Assembly: GCA_964455935.1 (NCBI GenBank)
Contig: CAYVZU010000013.1
Location: forward strand, 1 to 48,020
DNA from: CAYVZU01 sp964455935
Lineage (GTDB): Bacteria; Fibrobacterota; CAYVZU01
Length of the DNA stretch: 48,020 nt
Direction of reading: 5' to 3'
Position 1 is the first letter of the stretch. The number at the start of each line of letters is the position of its first letter. The notes beneath the pieces were generated by a model. That model worked only from the letters and a program-made list of their open reading frames with translations. It did not search any database and was not told the DNA's origin. Shown here piece after piece: positions 1-7,669 of the stretch. The position numbers and the translations under genes were made by a program.

Positions 1-2
1 GC

Positions 3-41
3 GGCCTCTTTGACATGCAGGATGTGCTGGGACTCAAGTAA
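3..41 (+). CDS. 3' end of an unidentified gene (partial)
   Basis: The first bases read in one frame as GLFDMQDVLGLK followed by TAA at 39-41. The peptide looks like a natural protein C-terminus, and a repeat-filled intergenic region begins right after the stop. Only 12 codons are visible, so no family can be assigned. Confidence 0.45.
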   Translation, partial: GLFDMQDVLGLK

Positions 42-61
42 GACAATTATGAATTGCTAAT

Positions 62-240
62 GTAACTGCTCAGGTCCTCTTGAAACCACAGAGGGAAAAC
101 CGAGTTAAGGAAGGAGAACACAGAGGGAAATCTTACTGGCGCGCAGCGCGCCGGAAATCCCTTTTCCTCTCTGTGTTCTCTTCTCCGGCCTCAGTGTACT
201 CTATGGTTTCATGGTTCTTTCGGGGGACGTGAGTAGTTAC
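62..240. repeat. Palindromic intergenic element with 16-bp imperfect terminal inverted repeats
   Basis: The left end GTAACTGCTCAGGTCC (62-77) and the reverse complement of the right end (225-240, GTAACTACTCACGTCC) agree at 14 of 16 positions. Nested inside is a second imperfect inverted repeat (81-211) built on ACCACAGAGGG and AACACAGAGGG against CTCTCTGTGTT and CTCTATGGTTTCA. Its loop carries a short GC palindrome (GGCGCGCAGCGCGCC near 139). The same end motif caps repeats near 15451 and 23107. No gene is seen in 42-377; 241-377 is AT-rich and contains repeated CATAATT words. Confidence 0.7.
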
Positions 241-377
241 TTGCTAATTATGAATGGAAGAGAGATTTCATATCTTGTTTCGAGCAGTTTGATCCGTGTC
301 GAAATAAAGGGCCGAAAGGTTATCTTGGGTATTCGTTTTCCGATTCATAATTGACCGTTCATAATTCATAATCTCCA

Positions 378-1220
378 ATGACCATGCTTCGCATCGCCAC
401 CTGCCAGTTCCCCGTTAGCGCCGATATTGGGGCCAATGGGGAATGGATCAGAAACCAGATCGCCCAGGCGCGCAAGGCAGGCGCCGACCTGGCGCATTTT
501 TCCGAGACCGCGCTTTCGGGCTATGCCGGCGTGGAGTTTAAATCCTGGAAAGGCTTCGACTGGGATCGCCTCGAACAGGAGACCCGTGCCATTGCGGACT
601 TGGCACGGATGAAGAAGATCTGGGTGGTGCTGGGAAGCGCTCATCGCCTCAGCGGAAAACACAGGCCCCACAACTGCCTGTACGTGATTGGGCCAACCGG
701 CAGAATTCTTGACCGCTATGACAAATGCTTCTTAACAACCGGCGACCTCGACTACTATACGCCTGGAAACCATCTGGTGACGTTTTCGGTCAACCATGTC
801 AAATGCGGCTTGCTGATCTGCTTCGATGTCCGCTTCCCCGAGATTTATCGCGCCTACAAGAAACGGGGCGTGGAGTGCATGTTGCATTCGTTCCACAACG
901 CCCGCTGCAAGGGCCCGCGCATTCAGACGTACATGATGCGCCAGACCTTGCAGGGACAGGCCGGCATCAACTACATGTGGGTGAGCGCTCCCAACTCGTC
1001 GCAGTACTTTCAGCTTTGGCCCAGCGTGGCCATTCAGCCCGACGGAAAAATCGCGGCCAGTCTGCGCCAGCACAAGCCGGGAATCGTGGTGACGCGCATC
1101 GACACACGAAAGAAATATTACGACGCCTCCGGCCCTTTTCGCATGGCGGCCATCAACGGCGCCCTCCACAACGGCAAACTTGTCAGCGACCCGCGCAGCC
1201 GGAACCGAACGCACCTGTAG
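378..1220 (+). CDS. Carbon-nitrogen hydrolase (nitrilase superfamily)
   Basis: This 280-residue protein has the nitrilase-superfamily fold and catalytic triad: Glu43 in FSETALSGYAG, Lys116 in RYDKCFLTTGDL and Cys148 in GLLICFDVRFPE. The family hydrolyses nonpeptide C-N bonds of amides, nitriles, carbamoyl compounds or omega-amides through a Cys thioimidate or thioester, in the cytoplasm. The length is normal for a single-domain member and there is no signal peptide. The start follows an AT-rich leader without a clear Shine-Dalgarno; the second ATG two codons later is also possible. The neighbour at 1242 starts 21 bp after the stop, so the two may be cotranscribed. The substrate cannot be read from the sequence. 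Confidence 0.9.
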   Translation: MTMLRIATCQFPVSADIGANGEWIRNQIAQARKAGADLAHFSETALSGYAGVEFKSWKGFDWDRLEQETRAIADLARMKKIWVVLGSAHRLSGKHRPHNCLYVIGPTGRILDRYDKCFLTTGDLDYYTPGNHLVTFSVNHVKCGLLICFDVRFPEIYRAYKKRGVECMLHSFHNARCKGPRIQTYMMRQTLQGQAGINYMWVSAPNSSQYFQLWPSVAIQPDGKIAASLRQHKPGIVVTRIDTRKKYYDASGPFRMAAINGALHNGKLVSDPRSRNRTHL

Positions 1221-1241
1221 ATTCCGCGGAGTCCTGAGCAC

Positions 1242-1550
1242 ATGGTCCTGATTCAAATCCTTCTGCCTCTCTACGACAACGCACACCAGCGGTTCGACGC
1301 CGGTTTGTTCGAGCAGGTGCGCGGCGAACTGGTGGATCGCTTTGGCGGACTTACCGCGTTTGTGCGCTCGCCGGCGACCGGTCTGTGGAAAGACACGCCG
1401 TTTACTTCCGTGCGGGACGAGATCGTGATTTACGAGATCATGAGCGCCGAGGTGGATCGGGTGTGGTGGAGCGAGTACCGCCGGGATCTGGCCCGCCGCT
1501 TCGGCCAGGAGCAATTGGTCGTACGCGCCATGGATATCGAATTGCTTTGA
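1242..1550 (+). CDS. Conserved small protein of unknown function
   Basis: The 102-residue soluble protein contains IQILLPLYDN near the N-terminus, RFGGLTAFVRSPATGLWKD in the middle and WWSEYRRDLARRFGQE followed by VRAMDIELL at the end. From memory this resembles a small conserved hypothetical family seen in several phyla, with the same WK, Y-E-M and WW-YR-ELE positions; no function is known to me. A compact alpha/beta dimeric barrel-like fold is plausible but is only an inference. It lies 21 bp after the nitrilase gene and ends 26 bp before a TA-flanked repeat. No cysteine or signal sequence is present. Confidence 0.75.
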   Translation: MVLIQILLPLYDNAHQRFDAGLFEQVRGELVDRFGGLTAFVRSPATGLWKDTPFTSVRDEIVIYEIMSAEVDRVWWSEYRRDLARRFGQEQLVVRAMDIELL

Positions 1551-1575
1551 GGAAGCGTGAAGCGGCTGTGCTGAT

Positions 1576-1817
1576 TAGAGCGCATCTCAAAAAGGCTTTC
1601 TGGCATCGCCCGGCTGCAAACGCCGCAAGCTTCGTTGCGCTCCATCGGCGTATCTCCCTCGGATACGCCTGCTTCGCGCGCGTACATGCTCGGCATCCCG
1701 CCTTGCACCCTTCGGGCTCGCCGATGGCGAGTGCTCTTCGGCCCTCCTGGCCTTCGAGTGCCTGCGTGGTTTTCACACGGGCTTCGGCCCGCGCAATCCT
1801 TTTTGAGATGCGCTCTA
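1576..1817. repeat. TA-flanked MITE-like repeat, copy 1
   Basis: This element is about 240 bp, with perfect 19-bp terminal inverted repeats AGAGCGCATCTCAAAAAGG (1577-1595) and its complement (1798-1816), and a T/A on the outside giving TA...TA boundaries. A second copy lies at 4927-5158. TA boundaries and short inverted ends recall non-autonomous derivatives of IS630/Tc1-mariner-type elements; that assignment is inference because no transposase is in the window. The interior has many small palindromes and long spurious reading frames. Confidence 0.8.
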
Positions 1818-2029
1818 TTCAACTCAAATGAAGGAAAATGGCACGGACTTGTCGGCCTGTCAGTCTTCCTCGATCCTGCAATCCAGTCAAATTGTCATAT
1901 CGGTGAACCACTTCTCGGGATCAAAGAAATCCCGAAGAATTGACCTTGCTGCGTCCGCCGTACAATGGAGCGGATCTCGGGCGGTTGTTCGCCGGACGCC
2001 TTGCCTTTTTCATCCAGAGTAGCTATATT

Positions 2030-2045
2030 AATGCACACGAGTGCA
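2030..2045. promoter_or_regulatory. Candidate LacI-type operator O1
   Basis: AATGCACACGAGTGCA contains the dyad TGCACAC/GAGTGCA, centred on CG with one mismatched pair, which is the shape of LacI/PurR-family operators. An identical 16-mer lies 56 bp downstream over the start codon of the LacI gene. O1 itself reads as a five-codon ORF (MHTSA, stop), the same residues that begin the LacI protein. Confidence 0.55.
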
Positions 2046-2085
2046 TAAACAGGCAAATTAACTCGATTTCTGCCAAGGAATTGAA

Positions 2086-2101
2086 AATGCACACGAGTGC
2101 A
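2086..2101. promoter_or_regulatory. Candidate LacI-type operator O2 overlapping the start codon
   Basis: This is an exact second copy of AATGCACACGAGTGCA, with the start ATG at 2087-2089 inside it. Binding here could block translation start or transcription elongation of the regulator gene, suggesting autoregulation. A duplicated gene start is an alternative explanation. Confidence 0.5.
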
Positions 2102-3139
2102 GACAGAGCGGCGGTAGCCAAAAAGGCCGGGGTGGCAGAATCCACCGTTTCCCGTGCCCTTGCGGATTCGCCTTTGATTTCGGCGCAGACCAAGCTTGCG
2201 GTGCGTGCCGCGGCCCAGGCTCTCGGGTATATTCCAAACCGGCAAGCCGCCATTTTTGCCACGCAGAAGACCCGGAGACTTGCAATCGTGGTGCCGGTAT
2301 ACGCTGGTTTTTCACCCTTTTCGCGGGCCTTTTTCCCGGCCCTGCTCGATGGCGCCGTATTGGCCGCGGAAAAAAAAGGCTATACGGTATCCATTCTTCT
2401 GGATCGCGTCGGCGGCCAGCCCAAGGACTTGTCCCAGATCGTCAGCAGCCGGGAAGCCGACGGCCTGCTTTTTAGCATGTCCCGCGCCAGCGATCCCCGA
2501 ATTTCCCGGCTCCAAAAAGACGGAGTTCCGTTTGTCCTCACCAACACCCATGAGCCGGACTGCAACTGCGTCGACAACAATCCGCAAACCGGAATGCGCA
2601 AAGCCTTTGAATACGTCCGCTCGATGGGGCATTGCCGGATCGGTTATGTCGCGGGGGACAAAGGTTACCACAATGCGGTGGAACGGCTCGAAACGTTCCA
2701 AAGCTTGGCACGGGAATTCGCGCTGGAATCGGTTTGCATAGACGGCGATTTTTCCCGGACCAGCGGGTATTACTGCGCCGCGAAGCTGCTGCGCTCGAAA
2801 CACAAACCAACCCTGATCATGACCGCCTCCGACCGCAGCGCGCTTGGCGTTTTGCAATATTGCCGCGACCACGGCATTGCCGTGCCCGACGCACTGAGCA
2901 TAATCGGCTACGACAACCTGGGGCCGTCCGAATTTTTTTCTCCCTCGCTCACCACCATCGACAATCCCATCGCGCAGATCGGCGCCGCCAGCGCGGACCT
3001 GCTTATCGATTATATCGAAAATCGGTCCGCCGGGCCCGTCTGCCGCAAGCTCGATACGGATTTCGTGATTCGCGAGTCATCCGGCCCCCGCGTGCCCCAA
3101 ACACACATGAAAAGGAGAGCGGTTCATGGGAAAAAGTAA
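2087..3139 (+). CDS. LacI-family transcriptional regulator
   Basis: The 350-residue regulator has an N-terminal HTH (AAVAKKAGVAESTVSRALAD, then the hinge-side helix LGYIPNRQA) and a periplasmic-binding-protein-like sensor domain. The sensor contains RLAIVVPVYAGF, the subunit motif GYVAGDKGYHNAVER and the C-terminal SIIGYDNLGPSEFFSPSLTT segment. Start 2087 places the HTH at residues 7-50 as in the family; reading on to 1940 would add 49 unfamiliar residues. Ligands are normally sugars or sugar acids. The gene overlaps thuA by 14 bp, so regulator and enzymes are one transcription unit, with two identical operator-like sites at 2030 and 2086 suggesting self-control. The window shows no matching site before 5443. 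Confidence 0.92.
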   Translation: MHTSADRAAVAKKAGVAESTVSRALADSPLISAQTKLAVRAAAQALGYIPNRQAAIFATQKTRRLAIVVPVYAGFSPFSRAFFPALLDGAVLAAEKKGYTVSILLDRVGGQPKDLSQIVSSREADGLLFSMSRASDPRISRLQKDGVPFVLTNTHEPDCNCVDNNPQTGMRKAFEYVRSMGHCRIGYVAGDKGYHNAVERLETFQSLAREFALESVCIDGDFSRTSGYYCAAKLLRSKHKPTLIMTASDRSALGVLQYCRDHGIAVPDALSIIGYDNLGPSEFFSPSLTTIDNPIAQIGAASADLLIDYIENRSAGPVCRKLDTDFVIRESSGPRVPQTHMKRRAVHGKK

Positions 3140-3857
3140 GATCCGCGTTACGGTCTGGAACGAAGCCGTTCATGAAAAAAAGAACGCCGAGATCGGAAAG
3201 GTCTATCCAAACGGAATCCATGGCGCCATCGCCGAACATCTGGCTTCAACCGAGGAGTTCGAGGTCCGCACCGCGACCCTAAACGAGCCCGATCACGGCC
3301 TGACCGATGCCGTCCTTGAGTCAACGGATGTCCTGACCTGGTGGGGCCACATGGCGCACAAGGACGTGCAGGACGCCATTGTTGAAAAAGTGCACCAGCG
3401 CGTTCTCTCCGGCATGGGCCTGATTGTGCTCCATTCCGGCCACTTCGCGAAGATTTTTCGCAAGATCATGGGCACAAACTGCTCACTCAAGTGGCGCGAA
3501 GTCGGCGAAAAGGAGCGGGTCTGGAATGTGGCTCCGGGCCACGAGATCACGCAGGGAATTGGGGAGCATTTCGAAATTCCTCACAGCGAAATGTATGGGG
3601 AGCGGTTCGATATTCCCGAACCCGACAAGCTGATTTTCCTCTCCTGGTATCAGGGCGGCGAGGTGTTTCGTAGCGGATGCTGCTGGGACCGCGGCAACGG
3701 CCGGGTCTTCTACTTTGCGCCTGGACACGAGACATATCCCATTTACTATGACAAGACCATTCTCAAAGTAATTACGAACGCCTGCCGATGGGCCAGCCCC
3801 AGAATGTTTGCGTCCACCGCGGCCGCGCCGAATGTCAAAGCGCTCGAAAAAATATAA
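3126..3857 (+). CDS. thuA: ThuA-like protein (trehalose utilisation family)
   Basis: The 243-residue protein matches the ThuA family, a glutamine-amidotransferase-like flavodoxin fold. Features seen are VTVWNEAVHE at the start, VLTWWGHMAHKDVQD, GLIVLHSGHFAKIF in the nucleophile-elbow region (Ser rather than Cys), and the late GRVFYFAPGHETYPIYY stretch. In rhizobia ThuA acts with the dehydrogenase ThuB in disaccharide catabolism through 3-keto sugars. Here it is followed 15 bp later by a Gfo/Idh gene, the same pairing. AAAGGAGAG lies ahead of the ATG, inside the end of the LacI gene. There is no signal peptide. The name reflects family membership; the substrate is not known to be trehalose. 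Confidence 0.88.
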   Translation: MGKSKIRVTVWNEAVHEKKNAEIGKVYPNGIHGAIAEHLASTEEFEVRTATLNEPDHGLTDAVLESTDVLTWWGHMAHKDVQDAIVEKVHQRVLSGMGLIVLHSGHFAKIFRKIMGTNCSLKWREVGEKERVWNVAPGHEITQGIGEHFEIPHSEMYGERFDIPEPDKLIFLSWYQGGEVFRSGCCWDRGNGRVFYFAPGHETYPIYYDKTILKVITNACRWASPRMFASTAAAPNVKALEKI

Positions 3858-3872
3858 CCCCGGAGAAACAAA

Positions 3873-4925
3873 ATGATCCGAATCGGCATTATTGGAACCG
3901 GCGGCATGGCCAATATTCATGCCCGCAACTTTGCGGCGATTCCCGGCGTTCAATTGGTCGCGTGCTGCGATGTGCTGGCCGAAAGAGCGCAGAAATTCGC
4001 CACGGAACACAAGGTCAAAAAGACCTATTGCGACATGGGCGAGATGCTGCGCAAAGAAAAGCTGGATGCTATCACCAATGTGACGCCCGATACGCACCAC
4101 GAAGCGATTGGCATCGCAATACTTAAGAGGGGGATTCCGATCCTCTCCGAAAAGCCCCTGGCCGCGGACCTGGACGGCGCGCGTAGAATGGCCCGCCACG
4201 CCCAGAAGAGCAAGACAATTCATATGGTCAACTTCTCGTATCGCAATTCCTGCGGTCTTCAGGCCGCGCACGATTTCATTGGCAAGGGCGGGATCGGCGA
4301 CATCGTTCACGTGGAGGCCAGCTATCTGCAAAGCTGGCTCAGCTCCAAGATCTGGGGCGACTGGCACACCAACTCCGCATGGTTGTGGCGGTTGAGCACG
4401 AAACATGGAAGCCAGGGCGTGTTGGGCGATGTCGGTTGCCACATCTACGACATGGTCTCGTTTCTGTGCGGCGACATCGACGAGATCCACTGCCGACTCA
4501 AGACGTTCAAGAAAGACGTTCCCCGCCAGCGAGTGGGCCAGTACATTCTGGATGCCAACGATAGCTTCGTTTCCTCCGTGTCCTTTTCCAATGGCGCCAT
4601 TGGGACCATTCATGCAAGCCGGTGGGCGACGGGGCACGCCAACAGCCTGCGGGTACGCGTTTATGGGAGCAAAGGCGCCGTGGAAGTGGACCTGGACCGG
4701 TCGTATAACGAATACCGGGTTGTTGCGGGACCCAACGTGGACAAGGCCGTTTGGGAAACCGTTTCGTGCAAACCCACTCCCTCCAATTACCAGCGGTTCA
4801 TTGAAGCGGTGCGCTCCGGCAAAAATGGGGTGCCCGATTTTGCGACCGGCCTTAAAGTACAAGCCTATTTGCATGCCAGCATCGATTCGGACGAGAAGAA
4901 ACGTCCGGTAAAGGTAAAATGGTAA
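3873..4925 (+). CDS. Gfo/Idh/MocA-family oxidoreductase (ThuB-like position)
   Basis: The 350-residue NAD(P)-dependent dehydrogenase starts with the Rossmann motif GIIGTGGMANIHARNF and has the family motif SEKPLAADLDGARRM, followed by the C-terminal alpha/beta domain (GVLGDVGCHIYDMVSF, with the His/Asp positions of the active site). Such enzymes oxidise or reduce sugars, inositols or glycosides at a ring hydroxyl. GGAGA precedes the ATG and the gap to thuA is 15 bp, so it forms a LacI-ThuA-oxidoreductase operon. The downstream repeat begins two bases after its stop codon, unusually close. The substrate cannot be read. Confidence 0.92.
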   Translation: MIRIGIIGTGGMANIHARNFAAIPGVQLVACCDVLAERAQKFATEHKVKKTYCDMGEMLRKEKLDAITNVTPDTHHEAIGIAILKRGIPILSEKPLAADLDGARRMARHAQKSKTIHMVNFSYRNSCGLQAAHDFIGKGGIGDIVHVEASYLQSWLSSKIWGDWHTNSAWLWRLSTKHGSQGVLGDVGCHIYDMVSFLCGDIDEIHCRLKTFKKDVPRQRVGQYILDANDSFVSSVSFSNGAIGTIHASRWATGHANSLRVRVYGSKGAVEVDLDRSYNEYRVVAGPNVDKAVWETVSCKPTPSNYQRFIEAVRSGKNGVPDFATGLKVQAYLHASIDSDEKKRPVKVKW

Positions 4926-4926
4926 C

Positions 4927-5158
4927 TAGAGCGCATCTTTCTGGCATCGCCCGGCTGCAAACGCCGCAAGCTTCGTTGCGCTCCATCGGCGTATCTCCCT
5001 CGGATACGCCTGCTTCGCGCGCGTACATGCTCGGCATCCCGCCTTGCACCCTTCGGGCTCGCCGATGGCGAGTGCTCTTCGGCCCTCCTGGCCTTCGAGT
5101 GCCTGCGTCGTTTTCGCACGGGCTTCGGCCCGCGCAATCCTTTTTGAGATGCGCTCTA
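4927..5158. repeat. TA-flanked MITE-like repeat, copy 2
   Basis: This copy is in direct orientation to 1576-1817. It lacks 10 bp in the left terminal repeat (GCATCT joined directly to TTCTGG) and differs elsewhere at two positions I could find (near 5109 and 5116). The right inverted end (to 5157) is intact. Both copies are followed by TTCAACT, so the element or target may extend past the TA. No gene lies in 4926-5442; after the repeat there is a TTCGACTACGCTCAGGG word and a dyad at 5340. Confidence 0.8.
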
Positions 5159-5339
5159 TTCAACTTCGATTGCGCGTATCCTTCGACTACGCTCAGGGTA
5201 CGTCCTTGTAGGTGTACCTAACAGAATGCTCGGTGCGTGGTGGTTAATGAGCGAAGCCGAACCGAATGGCGTTGGAAGGTACCTAGGAAACAGCGCGTGT
5301 AACTCATTGATATAACTGAGATGCCTGCTTGTTGTTTCC

Positions 5340-5357
5340 GTCGTGATAAGTCACGAC
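5340..5357. promoter_or_regulatory. Dyad symmetry upstream of the sugar-isomerase operon
   Basis: GTCGTGATAAGTCACGAC has perfect 7-bp arms around a 4-bp centre, located 86 bp before the start codon at 5443. A weaker GGGCC/GGCCC pair follows (5374-5400). It could be an operator for a regulator encoded elsewhere. It does not resemble the sites at 2030 and 2086. Confidence 0.35.
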
Positions 5358-5442
5358 ATAAAGTCATTTCGGGCCACCATGTAGAAAACGGAGGCCCGCT
5401 TTGGTGCTTGGATTTTGAACATTCCAACGGAGGGGTGGTTTT

Positions 5443-6495
5443 ATGTCGCAAATCAAAGGGCCGGCCATTTTCCTGGCGCAGTTTCTGGGCGATGTGCCAC
5501 CATTCGATAACCTGGAGAATATTACGAGATGGGCGAAGTCGCTCGGCTTTATGGGCGTGCAGATCCCCTCGTGGGACAGCCGTGTCATCGACCTGGAAAA
5601 AGCGGCCGCATCAAAGTCGTATTGCGAGGATCTGCGAGGGAAATGCAACGGCCTGGAAGTCACGGAACTCGCGTCGCATTTGCAGGGACAACTGGTGGCG
5701 GTTCACCCGGCTTATGATCAACTATTTGACGGATTTGCCGCGCCCTCGGTGCGGGGAAAGCCCAAGGCGCGGACCGCGTGGGCCGTCGATCAGATGAAAA
5801 AAGTCATTAAAGCCTCCGCGAATCTTGGCCTTTCCGTAGTCCCCACGTTCAGCGGCGCGTTTCTCTGGCACACGATGTATCCGTGGCCGCAGCGGCCCGC
5901 GGGCCTGGTGGACGAGGGATTCAAGGAACTGGCCGGACGATGGAAGCCAATTTTGGATACCGCCGACAACCATGGGGTGGACCTGGCCTACGAAATTCAT
6001 CCGGGCGAGGACCTGCACGACGGCGTGTCTTTTGAGCGATTTCGCAAAGCGACCGGCCATCACAAGCGGGCCAATATCCTTTACGACCCGTCGCATTTCG
6101 TTTTGCAGTGCCTGGACTATTTGGGCTATATCGACGCGTACGCCGAATTCATCAAGGCCTTTCACGTGAAGGATGCCGAGTTCCGCGTTTCGCCGCGAAG
6201 CGGCGTTTACGGCGGATATCAGGACTGGAAGGACCGCTGCGGCCGGTTCCGCAGTGTGGGCGACGGCCAGGTGGACTTCAAGCAGGTCTTCACAAAACTG
6301 ACGCAGACCGGTTTTCGTTCCTGGGCCGTATTGGAATGGGAATGCTGCGTCAAGGACGCGGCCCAGGGCGCCAAAGAGGGCGCGGAGTTCATCCAGTCGA
6401 TGCTCATCGACACGCCCCAAAAGGCCTTTGACGATTTTGCCGGTGGAAAATCGGATGTGAAAACAAATAGAATTATCCTCGGTTTGGAGGAATAG
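5443..6495 (+). CDS. Sugar phosphate isomerase/epimerase (xylose-isomerase-like TIM barrel)
   Basis: The 350-residue TIM barrel belongs to the xylose-isomerase-like / AP-endonuclease-2 superfamily. Metal and substrate positions are suggested by LAYEIHPGEDLHDG (Glu, His), NILYDPSHFVLQ (Asp, His), FHVKDAEFR (His, Asp) and WAVLEWECC (Glu). GSAFL-like barrel-start sequence and PTFSGAFLW lie between. Members epimerise, isomerise or eliminate on sugars and inositols, and several work beside Gfo/Idh dehydrogenases. GGAGGGG precedes the ATG. The next Gfo/Idh gene starts 10 bp after the stop, so the two form an operon. An exact substrate is not inferable. Confidence 0.9.
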   Translation: MSQIKGPAIFLAQFLGDVPPFDNLENITRWAKSLGFMGVQIPSWDSRVIDLEKAAASKSYCEDLRGKCNGLEVTELASHLQGQLVAVHPAYDQLFDGFAAPSVRGKPKARTAWAVDQMKKVIKASANLGLSVVPTFSGAFLWHTMYPWPQRPAGLVDEGFKELAGRWKPILDTADNHGVDLAYEIHPGEDLHDGVSFERFRKATGHHKRANILYDPSHFVLQCLDYLGYIDAYAEFIKAFHVKDAEFRVSPRSGVYGGYQDWKDRCGRFRSVGDGQVDFKQVFTKLTQTGFRSWAVLEWECCVKDAAQGAKEGAEFIQSMLIDTPQKAFDDFAGGKSDVKTNRIILGLEE

Positions 6496-6505
6496 GGGAG
6501 CCGTA

Positions 6506-7591
6506 ATGAGTCAAAAAATCGTGATTGTCGGGGCTGGCTTTATGGCCGCCTATCATGTAAAGGGATTTCGGTCAGCAGGGGCCGAGGTTGTCTGCATCGC
6601 CGATTCGAATGCTCAATTGGCGGAGGCTTCGGCGAAAAGGTACGGGATTCCAAGGGCCTGTTCCTCAATCGAGGAGGCGCTATCATCCTCCAAGGATGTG
6701 GATGCGGTCAGCATCATTACGCCCAACAAGTTCCACAAACCGCTTGCGCTCACCGCGTTGAAAGCCGGCAAGCACGTGTTCTGCGAAAAACCGCCGGCCC
6801 TCAACGCCGCCGAGGTCATGGAGATGCGGAAGGCGGCCAAGGCCAAAGGCAAAGTGCTGATGTTCAACTTCAACAACCGCGCAAGGCCCGAGGCCTACGC
6901 TCTCATGGACTACATCAGAAAAGGTGAGGTGGGGCGCATCAATTCCGCGCAGGCCCTGTGGATCCGGCGGACCGGCATTCCCGGCTTTGGCGGATGGTTC
7001 ACAAACAAAAAGTTGTCGGGCGGCGGGCCGGTCATCGATTTGCTCCATATGATCGATCTGGCGCTGTACTTCATGGGCTATCCCCAGCCGCAGCATGTTC
7101 TGGCCCAGACGTTTCAGGATTTCATCGACGACAAAGCCTTTAAAGGGCCGTGGGGGATTCCCGATGTCGAGAAGGGGGTTACCGACGTCGAAGCGGCCTG
7201 CCTCGGCTTCATCCGCTTTAAGACCGGACAGGTCCTGATGATCCGCAATTCGTGGGCCGAGATGAACAAGCGCGAAGAGGTGTCGGTCACGTTCCAGGGC
7301 CGGAAGGCGGGCGGGATGATCCGCCGGCTGTTCCAGCAGGATGGCCTCGACGACACGGCCCTCGACACGTGCGAGCTATACAGCCAGGTCAACGGCCGTT
7401 CGGTCAATCACGAGATCATCGTGGAAAAGGATGAGACCATGGGCCGCGTGGGCTCGGCCGCCAACTTCGTGCGCACCCTGGACGGAAAGGAAAAGCCCCT
7501 GAACACGCCGGATCAGGCGGTTGCGCTGATGAAGATCATCGACGCCGTGTACGAATCGGCGCGAAAAGGCAAGCCGGTCGAAATCCGATAA
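6506..7591 (+). CDS. Gfo/Idh/MocA-family oxidoreductase
   Basis: The 361-residue oxidoreductase has a Rossmann N-terminus (IVGAGFMAAYHVKGF), the family EKP motif (FCEKPPALNAAEV) and a C-terminal domain with GGGPVIDLLHMIDLAL, where the active-site Asp and His are expected. It is clearly different from the gene at 3873, so it is not a recent duplicate. The Shine-Dalgarno GGGGAG sits before the ATG, 10 bp after the TIM-barrel gene. Together they fit a dehydrogenase plus isomerase/lyase module for a cyclic polyol or sugar. No transporter is encoded nearby. Confidence 0.92.
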   Translation: MSQKIVIVGAGFMAAYHVKGFRSAGAEVVCIADSNAQLAEASAKRYGIPRACSSIEEALSSSKDVDAVSIITPNKFHKPLALTALKAGKHVFCEKPPALNAAEVMEMRKAAKAKGKVLMFNFNNRARPEAYALMDYIRKGEVGRINSAQALWIRRTGIPGFGGWFTNKKLSGGGPVIDLLHMIDLALYFMGYPQPQHVLAQTFQDFIDDKAFKGPWGIPDVEKGVTDVEAACLGFIRFKTGQVLMIRNSWAEMNKREEVSVTFQGRKAGGMIRRLFQQDGLDDTALDTCELYSQVNGRSVNHEIIVEKDETMGRVGSAANFVRTLDGKEKPLNTPDQAVALMKIIDAVYESARKGKPVEIR

Positions 7592-7669
7592 TTGGTGCCG
7601 CAGTTCGGTCCACGGGGCGGGCATGTCGCAAACGGCATGGATACGGGCGCCATTCCCTATTTTTCTGTT

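Noticed and set aside
1430..1822. Long minus-strand reading frame inside repeat copy 1 (and a matching one at 4852-5163)
   Set aside because: Both lie in the TA-flanked repeat and share its sequence; they start in the inverted end and have no ribosome-binding site. They are by-products of a repeated DNA element.
3483..4874. 463-codon antisense frame
   Set aside because: It lies opposite well-conserved thuA and Gfo/Idh genes and has no family motifs; it is a G+C-driven shadow frame.
5178..5210. TTCGACTACGCTCAGGG word as an operator
   Set aside because: This sequence type is a common dispersed intergenic repeat fragment and shows no symmetry here.
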